Part shown: positions 1-12,046 of the stretch, piece by piece
Numbering within the stretch: position 1 is the first letter of the stretch
How the letters are laid out: each line of letters starts with the position of its first letter
Position numbers and translations under genes: made by a program
The notes under the pieces: generated by a model
Told to the model about the DNA's origin: nothing
The model's database searches: none
What the model saw: the letters and a program-made list of their open reading frames with translations, nothing else
Assembly: GCA_038501195.1 (NCBI GenBank)
Contig: JBBPUQ010000007.1
Span: 2,705,501 to 2,769,500 of the forward strand
Length of the DNA: 64,000 nucleotides
DNA from: Nemania diffusa
Taxonomy: Eukaryota; Ascomycota; Sordariomycetes; Xylariales; Xylariaceae
Direction of reading: 5' to 3'

Positions 1-819
1 CTTGTCCAACTGGTACGAGTAGGTAGGTAAGTGGTCTACTTACTTGCGCATAGCATGTAGGTTCGATAGGTTCGTTGTCGGTTTAGGTAGGATTCTAGAT
101 CATGACAGCTGATAACATAACTTGATGAGGTTTACATTCCTGTTTCCCCCATCGGGCTATACGCATATACCTACCTCCCTATCTCTCGAACTGTTTCCAT
201 CACGGTTGTGCAATCCCATCCCATCATCCTATCCCATCCTGTCCCATCCCATCCTGTTCCCCCTCCACATGTGATATCGAAGACTATATCACGCGTGTGC
301 ATCGTCGCAGCCATGGGTGGCACACACCCTTCCCGCATCTTATCTTACTGCTAGCTGTTTCTTTTCCCTGCTAGACACGAGGCTTCTTCAGAGTCTCTCT
401 TTTCTTATTCGCTCTCTTAGGTCAATAAGCCGCCTCGACTAACACCCAAATACACGTGCATTGGCTTATTCTCGCCCTTTCGACCCTACCAACTCTCAGT
501 TCGCTCTCAATACCCAATCAAATTCACTCACCCTGCGACTTAGACGGCTACGTGCAGTGCAGTTTAAGGAAATGCCAATGCGCTTAAGGCGTAACATATC
601 GCCCACATTAGTATGCGTGTTCCGCCCCGTGTCCCCGCGTCCCGTGTGTCTTCGTGTCCTTTGCCACCCCGTCGCGGGGTTTTTTCCCACTGCAATCGAC
701 CGAGCCCTTGAAAAGGCGTAGGAAGGTCCTTTTCGAAGTCAACAAGACACATCTCGTCATCTACCACGATCTACATAGCTGCAAGCTTCTTTACTGCACA
801 TCCATCAACTGTTCTCGGT
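1..819. other. Upstream region / probable 5' leader of the DUF6594 gene
   Basis: No convincing gene is present. The stretch contains C/T-rich runs (about 185-260, repeated CATCC/TCCCATCC steps) and another pyrimidine-rich block at 340-480, typical of promoters and leaders of filamentous fungi. The only sizeable reading frames (for example 461-721) begin at non-ATG codons, overlap each other on both strands and show no family resemblance, so I leave them out. Confidence 0.5.
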
Positions 820-2744
820 ATGGCTGATAGCGGGGGAGCCGCGCGCCGTGATGGTTCTCCGTCGTCCCGCCCGGCTTCAACGAAGGCCAGGCCGCGCACT
901 CAGGCTTCGGAACAGCTAGCTGACCACAGCTCTGGCTACTCTAAGAAACTACACAGGAGATCTGCCACCATTGTCAGTATCTCCGGAGACAAAACAACAC
1001 GTGATCAATCCCCCAGTCAGATCACTACCTTCAGGGAACGCCCAGAGAGCGGGCCAATCAAAACTCCCCCGGCATCTCCCGAGAAGGTAGAGGCAGTCCG
1101 CAACCCCTCTGCGCATAAGTCTATCGTAAAAGACGCATCTTCACAATCAAAATCGCTGCTATCCGAGTCAGTCCGCCCATCTGACACGACAAAAACGGGC
1201 CCTGCTAATGAGTCTGAGGGTTCAAGTGGAAGCAATGATACCATCGCGCCAGTAAGGCGGGATAGTTTCGTAAAGAGTAACATTCCGAAGCCAAGGAAGC
1301 ATCAAATCAGTAAACAACCCAATGCCCTGAACTTCTTAGACGCGGATTCGCCTCAAATTACATCAGAAAGCATCCAACGCACTGTAAAAGAAGCCTTGAA
1401 GCCATCACCTGATGTGACCAAAACCACTTCACCCTCCTCTCATAGCATTTCGTCGACATCCAGCGGCCCCCGGGAGGATCCCTTCGATCCCTATGGCGAC
1501 CATGAAACTGAGCTAAGCACTAGCCCTGAGCACAGTATCGATGGAGACCCGGGTGGTCGCGCGTCCGACAAAGCCGGGCCTCGCCCAAGGGTAGGCAAGG
1601 GCAGAAAACGGAGCTACGGAACTCCTGAGATGCCACGAGGAAATATGCAACACTCTCATCTATCTCCAGAGGACCTCACCCCCCGCGTACCAAATCAGCA
1701 TTTTATGAAACCTCTACCAAGAGCCGAAAAGCTTCCCTTGACGGGCTACGAACTTCTAGCCTCGAGATTATCTGCCGGGTCGTTCGACCGAAATGGACTG
1801 CCACTTCGACCGATCTACCGCAGGTTTGAGGCGTTGAACCACAGGATTCTACTTCATCTCCAGGACGAGATTTGCGAGCTCGAAGAGCAACTGCACCACA
1901 TCGATACCGCTGATACGCAGAACCGACGTCTGCAAACTGGTATTCTCCCAGCTTCGCGGAGAGCAGAATACTTATCAAACGGTGAGTTCCAGTGGCATAA
2001 GAACGACACCATATGGAAGATCGCCTTCAAACTGGACCAATATAGTAAGGTCACAACCCCGTACGGTCAATTTCAGCCATTAACTGATATTTAGACCGAG
2101 TTTTGACCTCATTTCGCCAAGCACTTACCTTGTCGGCCCCCACAGCTGCTGACTTGCAAGAGTACCGCGGCTTTCTAGCCAGTTACGCCCCCATTTCAGA
2201 CATTGAAACTCACTTCTTAGACGTGACAGATGACCTCATCTGCCTAGGCGATAGCGATAGTGAAGATTTGACAGCGGATGAGGAAGACATACCCACACCA
2301 GTGTCGCATTCTGATATCACGGATTTTCAACCCCGACGTCGGGTATCAATCATGTCTCAATCTGATATCTCGCGCCGATTTGACGAGCAAATGAACTCAT
2401 CTCCAGACCAAGAGATCCCTTTCCAGGTCCCTTCCCAGATCCCTTCCCAGGTCCCCTCCCAAATCATCTCCCAAGTCTCTTCCCAAGACCAATATGCAAC
2501 CCCAAGGCACGTGTTGATGCTCCTGTCGGTGGCAATCGCCGTGGCTGTTATACTGCCGATCCTTACCTTTTTAGTAATTCCTGGTTTCATCGGGCGTATG
2601 ACGGTAGTTTGTCTAGTCGGAACTGGCATCCTAGGGGCGTTAGTGCAGGCGAAGGCAGTTAAGCTTGAGGCAACCCAGGAGTTCTGTGTGAGCGCCGGGC
2701 TCTACGGTGGCGTTATGGCTGTTCTCGCTGGGATGGTTAACTGA
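820..2744 (+). CDS. DUF6594 domain membrane protein
   Basis: Two exons, 820-2044 and 2095-2744, joined over a 50-nt intron (donor GTAAGG, branch AACTGAT, acceptor TTTAG); the join keeps frame and gives about 624 aa. The first 300 residues are Ser/Pro-rich and look disordered. From about residue 305 the sequence matches the fungal DUF6594 pattern: LTGYELLASRLS, then YRRFEALNHRILLHLQDEI with an acidic coiled stretch, NDTIWKIAFKLDQY, and across the splice RVLTSFRQAL. Three hydrophobic segments close the protein (about 546-568, 571-592, 603-622), as is usual for this family. Between the domain core and the membrane segments lies a short PSQI/PSQV repeat. The family is common in ascomycetes and has no established biochemical role. 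ATG at 820 is the first in frame. Confidence 0.85.
2400..2490 (+). repeat. 12-bp-type tandem repeat inside the DUF6594 coding region
   Basis: Five to six imperfect 12-bp units of the form CCTTCCCAGRTC/CCCTCCCARRTC encode alternating PSQI, PSQV and ISQV steps just before the membrane segments. A coding minisatellite of this kind readily varies in copy number between strains. Confidence 0.7.
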
Positions 2745-4225
2745 TCTTCACAACATGGATGTCGGATTTTCACACGATAGCATAACTATCAAATGTGGCA
2801 TTGCTAGGGCGAAGGTGTAGGAATAATGTATTGCATGTACAACTAGTAAATGTATGCCTAGTTGTATCCAGGATAGAATGATCCTAGCAAGTATCTATCA
2901 TGTACTCGGCATAGTAACTCAAGGTTTCCATGACTCACTGCTATTTTCGAAAGCAGATTCTTACTAGTAGTTCGCTATCGTCAATGCTACTTACAATTTA
3001 GATTCTTATTATGCTTGATAAACGGCATCATCGCTGAAGTGCATAATACCTCTCACGTTTAAGTGGTATTATAGTTTTAAAACTTAGTAATTGGTTCATA
3101 TAATCCTACTTTGTATAAAATAATACAACCTATTATCCCTCACAAACTCTACTCAAACCTAAGAGGCAGTATTCCTGTTCATCCAAGGATTAGTAACGAG
3201 AAAGGGGGGTACGGGTATTAAAATGACAGCCGAATAAACATTAAATTGGTAGTCTACGGAGGGTTCTAAAGCCAAGCAGTACCCTTTTATCGCCTTCTTT
3301 CCTATTACGTGATAAGGAACACATACTCTTAAGGAAGTTAAGCACCCAAGCTTCTAGGACAATAGTAGCAAGTGTGCAGTTAAACAACTAAATGCAAATT
3401 GGCGCTAGATTAGTATATACCTAGTTTAGCTCGGCATGAAAGTACTTAGCTTTAGTTATATGACTTGCAATGTCAAACATCACCGCATCTTTAATAATTT
3501 GGGACAAAGGGGTACCCCAGTACACCGAAGATAAAAATGGAAATAGTGAACCCAAGGCTAATAATTCAAGGTACAAGATTTCACCTAACAAATTTCCTCT
3601 AATCCCAAAGGAAAAAGGTGTTATTTATGTTAAATATTCCTACTTCGTAGCAAAAATTCTTAATATATCGACTTTTCAAAGCTTTCAAATCACTACACAA
3701 CTAATTACCCTTCGAGCGCTAGTCCTCTGCAGAACGAAGCGTTCTTGATTAGTGTAATTCTAATAGCACAGATATTGCTGTCCTAAAGTATTAAGTACTC
3801 GATGTTTACCTAGGCACAGTTGCCCTTACTTATATTTAGTATTCCAGTATATTCAAATGCCGGCTAGATACCCGTACAAGGATATTAGGGGTCGTTAATC
3901 TAGTTACTTAGAGTATTAGAAGACACTTGAGCAGATAATATAAGGTCGTTTATTATGTGAACCTTTAGAGCTGCTAAGTTTAGTTTATTTCAACCCCGTC
4001 TTCTATTACGGTCTATTCATATCAATGTTACGGCTGAGGCAAAATTCATATTAAGTTATAATATTATGTTTCATTATGGTATAGCTAATCAATGTCAACA
4101 ATTCGGTAATAAACAAAATACTGAGCAGATACTTATCAAAACAGTCGAGGCTCTCACTAAGAGCCTCTCAGTGGGATGGAGATCTCACCTCCCCAAGGAG
4201 TTGGTTCTTGGCACTAATGTGCATC
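2745..4225. other. AT-leaning intergenic stretch
   Basis: No recognisable gene. A 92-codon ATG frame at 3470-3748 exists but has no family features and no splice context, so it is not called. Composition drifts towards A/T between about 2990 and 4130, which may mark an old degraded element, but I found no terminal repeats. Confidence 0.4.
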
Positions 4226-4687
4226 CTAGGAATAATAATGTGTAGGTATACCGCCAAATCCTGTATCAGACGAGAAGACATATCTTTGGGGGTCAAATTG
4301 GGCCGGAAGGGAACGCGGCCCCTGCAAACAGCCATAGACGGGCGGAATTTGGTAATAAAATGCAGCGGGGACTATCGGAGGTGAGTGGAGTTGAGCTGTC
4401 TGATACATAGGTGTTGGCTGCTGTAATGACGGCGGTCGAGAAGGATAAAAGGGCTGTGCTCGGGGGTTAAGTTGAGAAGACTGCTGTAATGACAACGGCT
4501 TAGAAGGATAAAAGGGTTGAGCTTGAGGGTTCAGTTGAGATGACTGTTGTTGAGGCATTTCGTCTTGACTAGGAAATGCTAGGTTAGGTACGTGTGAGAT
4601 ACGGCTTGGCTGCTGTAATGACGGCGGCTGAGAAGGGTAAAAGGGCTGAGCTTGAGGGTTTAGTTGGGATGACTGTTGTTGAGGCAT
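4226..4687 (-). CDS. Pro/Gln-rich repeat protein, hypothetical (possibly 5'-incomplete)
   Basis: A 153-codon frame starting at ATG 4687. It is dominated by a repeated segment containing SSQLNPQAQPFYPSQPPSLQQ-like units at about residues 6-26, 49-69 and 70-90, followed by a unique Tyr/Pro-rich tail ending THYYS. Residues 29-43 (RISHVPNLAFPSQDE) are echoed in frame immediately upstream of the ATG (RISHFANLIFLDQAK). The repeat unit is therefore about 43 codons (129 bp), and coding probably extends 5' of this ATG, perhaps across an intron whose acceptor would lie near 4770. I recognise no family. It could be a low-complexity secreted or prion-like protein, or a decaying gene. Confidence 0.4.
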   Translation of the reverse strand: MPQQQSSQLNPQAQPFYPSQPPSLQQPSRISHVPNLAFPSQDEMPQQQSSQLNPQAQPFYPSKPLSLQQSSQLNPRAQPFYPSRPPSLQQPTPMYQTAQLHSPPIVPAAFYYQIPPVYGCLQGPRSLPAQFDPQRYVFSSDTGFGGIPTHYYS

Positions 4688-5192
4688 TTTGCTTGGTCAA
4701 GAAAGATTAGGTTAGCGAAGTGTGAGATACGAGTATCAACAAGCAGGAGGCTAGCTTTTATAACTGAAAATTTCTATCGAAAACTTTGGCTTTGTATGAG
4801 CTGTTTCTCATTCTTGGACATTGTTTGAAAATACTGTAGATGTATTTACGAGATTTCCTCTTTTCGAATTTTCTGCTTCGTATTATCAAAAGCCATGACA
4901 CGGAACAGTCAACTGGTTTTCTCGACATAATAACTCGTAGATCTAGAGGAGTGTGAATTGGCTAATATCTAGCCGGCCCACAACCCCTTAGAAGTGTAGA
5001 GGTGTAACAATGGTGAATAAAACTACTACCTCCCTCTATGCTTTCTAAATACATAAAATCTCTTTGTGTGCCCTACAGGTAACTACTGATACTCTTCTAC
5101 TACTATCGTTTGTGTAACTATAGGTCTTTTAGCCGAACATAATTCCCCACCTCGGTCGGTAACCAAAAGCTGTCCCTCCCTGACTACTTCCC
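4688..5192. other. Probable LTR/3' end of a degraded copia element
   Basis: On the minus strand, directly after the copia pol remnant (stop at 5193-5195), comes a purine-rich run (GAGGTGGGGA, about 5142-5152) followed by TGTTCGGC. This is the order pol, polypurine tract, TG of the 3' LTR expected for a Ty1/copia element. I could not find the matching second LTR, so the end of this LTR is unknown. Confidence 0.35.
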
Positions 5193-5312
5193 TTAACCGT
5201 TCACTCCTTGAACAGACACGATTCCCAGTCTTCTTACATGCAGAGGAAATGGGTCTCTAATCAAGGGTTTTGCAAAAATATCAGCCGTGTTCTCTAATAC
5301 ATAACGCTGACC
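5193..5312 (-). pseudogene. Ty1/copia pol remnant (RNase H C-terminus)
   Basis: Read on the minus strand, this frame gives YVLENTADIFAKPL, then IRDPFPLHVRRLGIVSV, then a stop at 5193-5195. The phrase TADIFAKPL is the hallmark near the end of the Ty1/copia RNase H domain (usually ADILTKPL), followed by the usual short tail with LG. Upstream (plus coordinates 5313-5400) the frame runs into stops, so only the last exon-like scrap of the polyprotein is still readable. It encodes no functional protein. Confidence 0.7.
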
Positions 5313-7249
5313 GACCTAGAACCTAGATCTGAAATGTCGATGGCACTTTAGAAAGTTGTGCGTAGTTAGGGCAAGCTGTAATAGGTAAATTAGCATTCCT
5401 CGCCCCCGGACGTGTGCTTCGAAGTAGACGGATTGCTATTCAATCGAGTCGAGTAATCGTGGTTAGAATTGAAAGAACCATTGCGATAAGCGTCCTATCT
5501 CACCCTGAAATACCTAAAAACGGACCATCGTGGATGTGGTTATTGGTCGGGGATGTGCTGACTAATTTACGTCTGAACATTCATTCTCCTTATCAAGTAG
5601 AAAAAGAAGGTGACGCAACTCGTTATAAGAGGTTCTCGGCCTAGGTATGTGTAACATGCGGGGCCGCGCTCTGCGTGTGCCAAGCCTGTAACAGATTGCT
5701 CGGGTACAATAGGTAAAGAGAGTATCGATAATGCCTAGCTTTGAGTAGTACTGCGTACGCTATCCAGGTATTCTCGGGTATGACTCGCTTACGCTGCCCA
5801 TGCAGTTGACCTGCATGGTAACTTACTTGACTAGCCATGCGTAGATGGCCGTAGACAATCTGCATGTAATCCGCATACTGATAGAATAAGGGGGGAAAAG
5901 CAATTCCTGAGGCGCTTTTGTGGTTGGAGACTGGCTAGGCCACAGTTGAGTCATTGCGGTTTAGTATCGAGGGTCTAGGGACTAGCGTACGGGAGAAGAT
6001 GATGTCTTGCAGCATCATCCGTACGTCGATAGCTTCTCACGAGACCTAGAACTTAGCGCGGGTAATAGCCGTCATAAAGCAAGGTTAAGCCTCCCATCAA
6101 GGCTTGCGAGCGGCCACTTTAATGCCATAGTGTAGTTAACGGCGTTAAACTCTGGTGTGGTGGCTCGTTGAGGAGTAGCGGTCAGGCTTCCAGGTCTATT
6201 ATTCGGCTGGGCGGCTGAGACTTGAGGATCACATTAGGAGCCACGCATAGATAGGTACCGTAGCGCCTCCTTTGGGGAACCTGAGGCCTAACGGTTAAGT
6301 GATGGTGACGCGTGGTCTTGTCTTCCGCTGTCTATAATACTTGCGATAGCGTTGTTTGGGATGCCTTCCGACTATGTATGCCTGGTTATAGTTGAAATGG
6401 ATGTGATAGTTCGGGCCGCGACAGACGATAACATTCTCCGAGGCGACTCGAGACGGATTGGAGCAAGATTCCCAAGGCACTGGCACAGGGTGGGTAGCCG
6501 GGAATAAGCGGGAAGGGTGGTGGGTAAGACGAGATGATTTGAAGCGGTTTGGCGTGATACTGTGCCTTGCATCGTGCAGCATGATTGGCGAGGCCAGAAC
6601 ACATACTGCTGTCCTATCTTGGCCCTCGCCATGAGGCCATTAAGATAGATACCTGCATCTTTGCGGAAGATGTTGTTGTTAGGTGGGAGTATAAAGCCCG
6701 AGATCGCCGCGTCTCTCCCTGCCTGTACTCTGTAGTTAGGTATGTGCAGTAACTGTTTATGGGCCTCTTACTACCTCACTTTGTAAGTTGATGCTTCTGA
6801 TAGGTATTCTGTAATGTCACACTGGTGGTAATCTTTAGGCTGCTGGTGGTCCGCTGACCACAATGACAGGGACCAGGTATCTAGGCTAGTAGTGCAGTGT
6901 TAAGGAACACAAACGCCCCGCTGTTACTAAATAAAGGTACAGCGTAGGTAGGTACCTACCCACAGTAGAGTTGTTTAAGTTATCGGACACAAGGGGGGAC
7001 CTCACTGTTTATGCGTACGTGGTACATATGTAGGCGCTAGTTTAGTACAAATGCTATAATTTAGATAGAGAACTTAAAATGCATTTTTACACTTGGTGAT
7101 TAATAGGTATCTAACCGCAGTAATAGAGTAGAGCTGCACTCGTCCAGTTGATTCTGGTGCTGGAATTTAGGATTAAATGTTCGAGGCTCATGCCTGATGT
7201 CTGATTGCCTAGGTAGGTATTCCGGGGTTGAGTAAGACCTACTAGTCTA
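5313..7249. other. Intergenic, no gene recognised
   Basis: The first part is probably more of the degraded copia element. The rest has ordinary base composition, with overlapping short frames on both strands (for example 5414-5644, 6295-6632) and no family resemblance. A short perfect hairpin-like motif occurs near 5999-6015 (GATGATG..CATCATC). TAGGTA-type palindromic motifs begin to appear at about 6945 and 7210. Confidence 0.35.
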
Positions 7250-7525
7250 GAGCCCCCCCCCGGCTACCTGGCCACCCCCCCCTAATCGGCCACGTTTCCC
7301 ACCAAAACTCACTAACTTCAACAGGCTATAATAAATTAACAAAAATACCTATTAAGGCCTAGTAAAAAGGCTTATATAGATAATTACTTAATATTTTAAT
7401 ATTTTGAAAATTTTTACTAGTTCTCCGCTTTACTTAGCTTTATATTTAATAGAATATAAATTTACATATAAAAATATATGTAATAAAATTTACGCTTAAA
7501 TAAATAATTAAAAATCGGAAAAACT
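7250..7525 (+). repeat. Left terminal inverted repeat of the foldback element
   Basis: Pairs with 7780-8054 in inverted orientation. The inner boundary is approximate because both arms fade into A/T-rich sequence. Confidence 0.8.
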
Positions 7526-7779
7526 TCGGAAAAACTTCGGACTTTATTTATTTAAATATAAATATAAATATAAACTTAAAAATACAGTTTTTGTTTTATT
7601 ATTATATTTTATTGTTAAATTTTATAAAATATATTAAAAATATTATAAAAATTTACTATTATAAAATAAAGTTTATTTTTTTTTATTTTTTTAAAACAAA
7701 CGCTAATAACACAAACTAAGTTATTTTAAGTATAATATTATTATATAAACTTAAAAATAAAGTTTTATATTTATCCGAT

Positions 7780-8054
7780 ATTTTTCCGATTTTTAATTCA
7801 TTATTTAAGCGTAAATTTTTCAACATATATTTTTATATGTAAATTGATATTTTATTAAATATTTAGCTATATAAAGCGGGGAACTAGTAAAAATTTTCAA
7901 AATATCACAATATTAAGTAATTATCTATATAAGCCTTTTTACTAGGCCTTAATAGGTATTTCTGTTGATTTATTATAGCCTGTTGAAGTTAGTGAGTTTT
8001 GGTGGGAAACGTGGCCGATTAGGGGGGGGTGGCCAGCTTGGTGGGGGGGGGCTC
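7780..8054 (-). repeat. Right terminal inverted repeat of the foldback element
   Basis: Inverted copy of 7250-7525. Differences between the arms include both transitions and a few other substitutions near the tips. Confidence 0.8.
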
Positions 8055-10600
8055 TAAGCCCTGAACAGTCAGTTAATCCCTGAGGTCCTGCACTTGGCGT
8101 GGCCTTGAGCAACCAGTTTCGGCCTTCTGGAAAGCCTCGATGCTATCGCACCTCTGTACATGAAACAGGCAAACTCCACGTTTGCAGATCAGATGCTGCG
8201 TCGTCATCCTGATTTGAAATGGATGGCGTTTGTACGCATTTGCACACGGACACATATGTTTACTGTAATAGGTCCCAAAGACGGCGTTCATGTGAAGATC
8301 ACAACAAGTACGAGTGAAGATATACAACACCCACAGTTATATATGATATATCGAGTGAGGCCAGATTTGTTGCTCAAGCTGAGGACAAGGGACTTGTTAT
8401 AAACATCTTCAAGTTACTGGCTTCCGGGCGCCTACATACTCTCTTTCTCAGCTGCAGATGCATCGATGCAACCACTGTCTTGTCTTGTTATAGTCCAATG
8501 AAGAGGCCTTGTGCTATCTATTAATGCGCCTCTGATACCGATGGACTGCAACGGCATGGAGATCCGGCGTAGTACGCTACGTATACTATATAGTATACGC
8601 ATAGAGTACCAGTGCTGTGGAAATCCTGGCAACTGGACTTGGTACGTATAAACTTGCCGATACAACTACCCATACTTACAAGTAGGGCTACTAGGAGAAC
8701 CCAGGGCGGGCGTTTTTCTCGGCTGCCCGAACACTATGTGTGCGCAATACATCCAGGCGGCGGCCGTGAATAGGGCATAAGCTGATTTGCCTGACTGTAC
8801 CTAAGATGTTGCTAATGATATGTCCATGCCCGCTTCTACGTATGGACTAAATCGGTGGTTGTTACATACGTGGTCGGCCTGTAACGGTGGCACATGATCG
8901 TGTCGTTGTACGTATGAAGGATCTCTACAGTAGATAAACTTATAATTCAACAACAGCCACCCAGGGCACCCAGGGGTGGCAGATAAAAAGGCTTGTCCGG
9001 GTAGCATACCTAGGTACCTACATAAATAGGCATCGAGATAGTTGTTTGCACATAGGTATTGGGGTTTCCTCCAAAAGAAAGGATAATTCACCATGTTTCA
9101 GTAATACATGTAGGTAGGCATTTTCAATCGCGCACTACACTGTACCTTGTGCCTGTTTCCTTGCCACTAAAATCGGTACCTGACCTTATTGGGTACGTTC
9201 CTACATAGGTACCTTGCCTTAGGTACCTAAGGTACCTACTTCATGTAGGTACGTCCACTACGACGGTACAGTGCTGTACCTTGGCGGGTCTGGAACTACC
9301 TGCAACTATGGTGCCTGTACACCATGAGCAGTTGATTCGTCAAATACCCCCGCAAAGTAGACCTTAGGGCAAGATAGGTACCTTATAAGGCGCCTGGGCA
9401 GGTACAGAAAGAGCTTGCTCAGCCCCATCAGTGCCCCTCTTCCCTAGGTACATACATACCTAGGTACCTATGTAGGTACTCATCAGTAATACATCTATCG
9501 AAGCGTACACAGGTATGCATATACACAACCCCCCACCTTCTTCCTGCTCCTCCTTTTTACCCCTCTAACCGCACTAAGTAGTATATCAGCCCAGATGATT
9601 GGGAGAGGGTCGCAGTCGTCATTTCTTGCTCATCATCTTGGTTTTCTCAGCATACTACCTACCTAGGTATACAATACTTGTAGGCACTTATTTGTTCATG
9701 TGTTGCCACTCAGGTAGGCCCGGCACCTATTAGGTATATCTATGGCAGAGGGAGGCTGGCTATTTATTAGGTAGACACACTTATTAAAAACAGAAGACAT
9801 GTCAGAAGTCTGCAAACGTTCTGAATTATTACGGTAGGCTTTCTATCTAGAAAACGTCTAGGCAAAACACCTATCAGTGTGCTGTGAGCACCTTGTACTT
9901 TAGACAGTACCTAAGCTACCTACCTCAGTACATGCGTGCACGCACCACCATACTATGTAGGTACCTAATGTAGGTACCTACAGTAGGTATGCGTACCTAC
10001 GCTAACCTACCCCACCTTATCGTCCTAACACAGGCAGGTACATTTGCCCCTCCATCTACCTATATTTTACGTCGTTGCCTCCTACTGCCCTCCTCTCAGC
10101 GAATAGAAGTAGCCTAACTGTCATTGTAGTGTGCTCCCGCCTCCCCTCTTGCCCCAACTAGGGTACTTAACTATCCACTTTACCAGGCACACGGCTTGTT
10201 CTAACCCATTGCCATGCATGAATATCCATAGTTGCCAAGCTCCACCTCCATTAACTCGATTACCTACCTGTACATTACATATGTGTGTTTGAGAGGTATG
10301 TACTGTAAGTAAGTAAGTACCTACATACCGCAGGTACTCATACGTGTGCACCTGGGGGCTAGGTACTGGAAAACTCTACGGACAAAGCAAGATAATGAAT
10401 AAATAAAAAATAAACAAAAGAAAACACACAAACAAAGAGCCTACTCAGATACCTAGGCGCTGCCCTCAAAACTGCCCGAGTTCATTAGGCATCTCGCGCC
10501 AATACCATGCGCGTTGTTATGTTGAATGCTGTGTGCTGGATGCTGTACAGAGTACATATATAGGCATGTAGGTAGATACCTACTACACTGTACTTGTCAC
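8055..10600. repeat. Intergenic region dense in TACCTAGGTACCTA-type palindromes
   Basis: No gene recognised. The stretch carries many short palindromic words built from TAGGTA/TACCTA/GGTACC, clustered at about 9005-9030, 9160-9260, 9370-9480, 9655-9675, 9905-10015 and 10310-10330. Isolated copies occur elsewhere in the window (about 6945, 7210, 18540, 46268, 63290). They are interspersed, not in a regular tandem array. Confidence 0.6.
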
Positions 10601-12046
10601 CCACACATCTTCTTGGTGTCTGTCTTACAGTAGGGTATGTTTCGACTCCTTCCTCAGGTGTGTCCGGCTCCTCGCCCGTCGCTGCCCTCCTGCCCTTCCG
10701 CCTGTTCCTTGAATTCCCTTCTTCGGACACCTTGTCCGGTCCTGCTGTCTGCTAGCCTCTTCCTCTATAATTTATGGAGCATTGCCGTCAATTATCGATC
10801 TCGTTTATATCGTCATCCTTGACACACTCAATTCTACTCCCCTACAAAATAGATGGTCGTCCCGAGTCGCTCACCCCTTGCCGCCTTGGACGGCAACAAT
10901 ACTTACCAATAGGCATATAGGTAGACGAACAGCCACACACTCTATCCGTGCCTATTTAGCTGTCAGGCTGTCATCATACTGTGCAACAATACCAGCCCTG
11001 TGTCTTTATCCCGCCGCTTATGCTCGAGAGCAGATGATCAATCTATTTCCATAGTCCATCTATCTGGTCTCAGCCGGACGCCCAACAGAACTCGCACAAA
11101 CAATACTTTACAATATCGGTCTTCAATCTATTTGCAGGCTTGTCACCTCCTAACACACACGTTCCGGTATTAGGCGCTTCCCGTGCGGTGGAAACTAGCC
11201 CAGTTGTCATCCCTCTGGCGCCTATGGGGTCGTGAACACTCGGCCGGTTACAGCTGAGCTCCCGCTTTTGGATCCAGCTCTTCCGGTGGTTGGTCCGTCC
11301 CTGCAGAGCTTGTTGCTCTTCGCTCATCTTCCGGATGAACGCTAGTTCCAGTTTTGATGCAACACGGTACCTGCCAGTGCCAGTGCCAGTAGCAGCAAGG
11401 CATATTGTGTGCGTTCTTCACAACTGCTGTCTTTTTATGTCTTTCCTGCGTCTTGCTGTATACGCAGACTCCTCATCCCTCGTGCGCAAAAGGCAAAAGG
11501 CTGGCCCCCACCGCCTATCGAGTCTCTGTCTCTGTATAGGTGGACTCGTCTAGGTGGTCTCGTCTCGTCCTGTCTTGCTTGTCTCGTCTCAGCTTCAGCC
11601 GCTGCCCTTGACAAGGCCAACCCTCCCTCCCCCACAACAGGTTGCCCGTCGTCTCCGTCTCCAACATCAGCACAAGGACAACCCACCAACCGACCAACAG
11701 ACCAACTTTAAGACAACAGTTCTCCTCTGCACACCCCAAGTGCGCCTTGCATGCATATCCGCTTCGAATGATAGACACGGTTCCTGGTCAACTCCCTTCC
11801 TTGCCTGTCTCTCTTCTACTTTTACTTCTTCATCTCCTTCTCCCACGCTTCCGGCTACGCCCCTCCCACCTCCCCGTCTCCGCGTCCTCCCCTCTTAATT
11901 TAGCTCAAACATCAACCTCCGCAATATCCGCCTACGTCCCATCAAGTGCTCACCAAGCACAGATAACGCCTGGTGGGGTTACATTTAATCTCAACAACGC
12001 CCTCGAATAGAGCAGCATTAGTAGGGACTTTTCCTTTTTATGCGCT
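10601..12046 (+). promoter_or_regulatory. Long pyrimidine-rich leader upstream of the C2H2 regulator
   Basis: No protein-coding gene is supported here. From about 10640 to 12040 the plus strand is rich in C/T (for example 11560-11900) with many short ATG-started frames. Such long C/T-rich leaders are typical of regulatory genes in filamentous ascomycetes. The nearest start, ATG at 12040, opens a 10-codon frame (12040-12072) that overlaps the main ATG at 12047 in another frame and could dampen translation. Confidence 0.5.

Larger units (their letters stand above)
7250..8054. mobile_element. Foldback/MITE-like element with long inverted repeats and TA duplication
   Basis: The left end (from 7250, GAGCCCCCCCC) and the reverse complement of the right end (to 8054) match for about 270-280 bp at each side with few differences. 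Shared landmarks are GGCCACGTTTCCCACC, AGGCCTAGTAAAAAGGCTT and AAAATCGGAAAAA. Both ends are flanked by TA (7248-7249 and 8055-8056), the duplication expected of Tc1/mariner-type or related DNA transposons. There is no open reading frame. The outer 70 bp or so of each arm are GC-normal with C/G runs, while the inner part is extremely A/T-rich, as after RIP-like mutation. It is non-autonomous; the transposase source is not in this window. Confidence 0.85.

Noticed and set aside
3470..3748. 92-codon ATG frame in A/T-leaning intergenic DNA
   Set aside because: No similarity recognised and no promoter or splice context; length is within chance for this composition.
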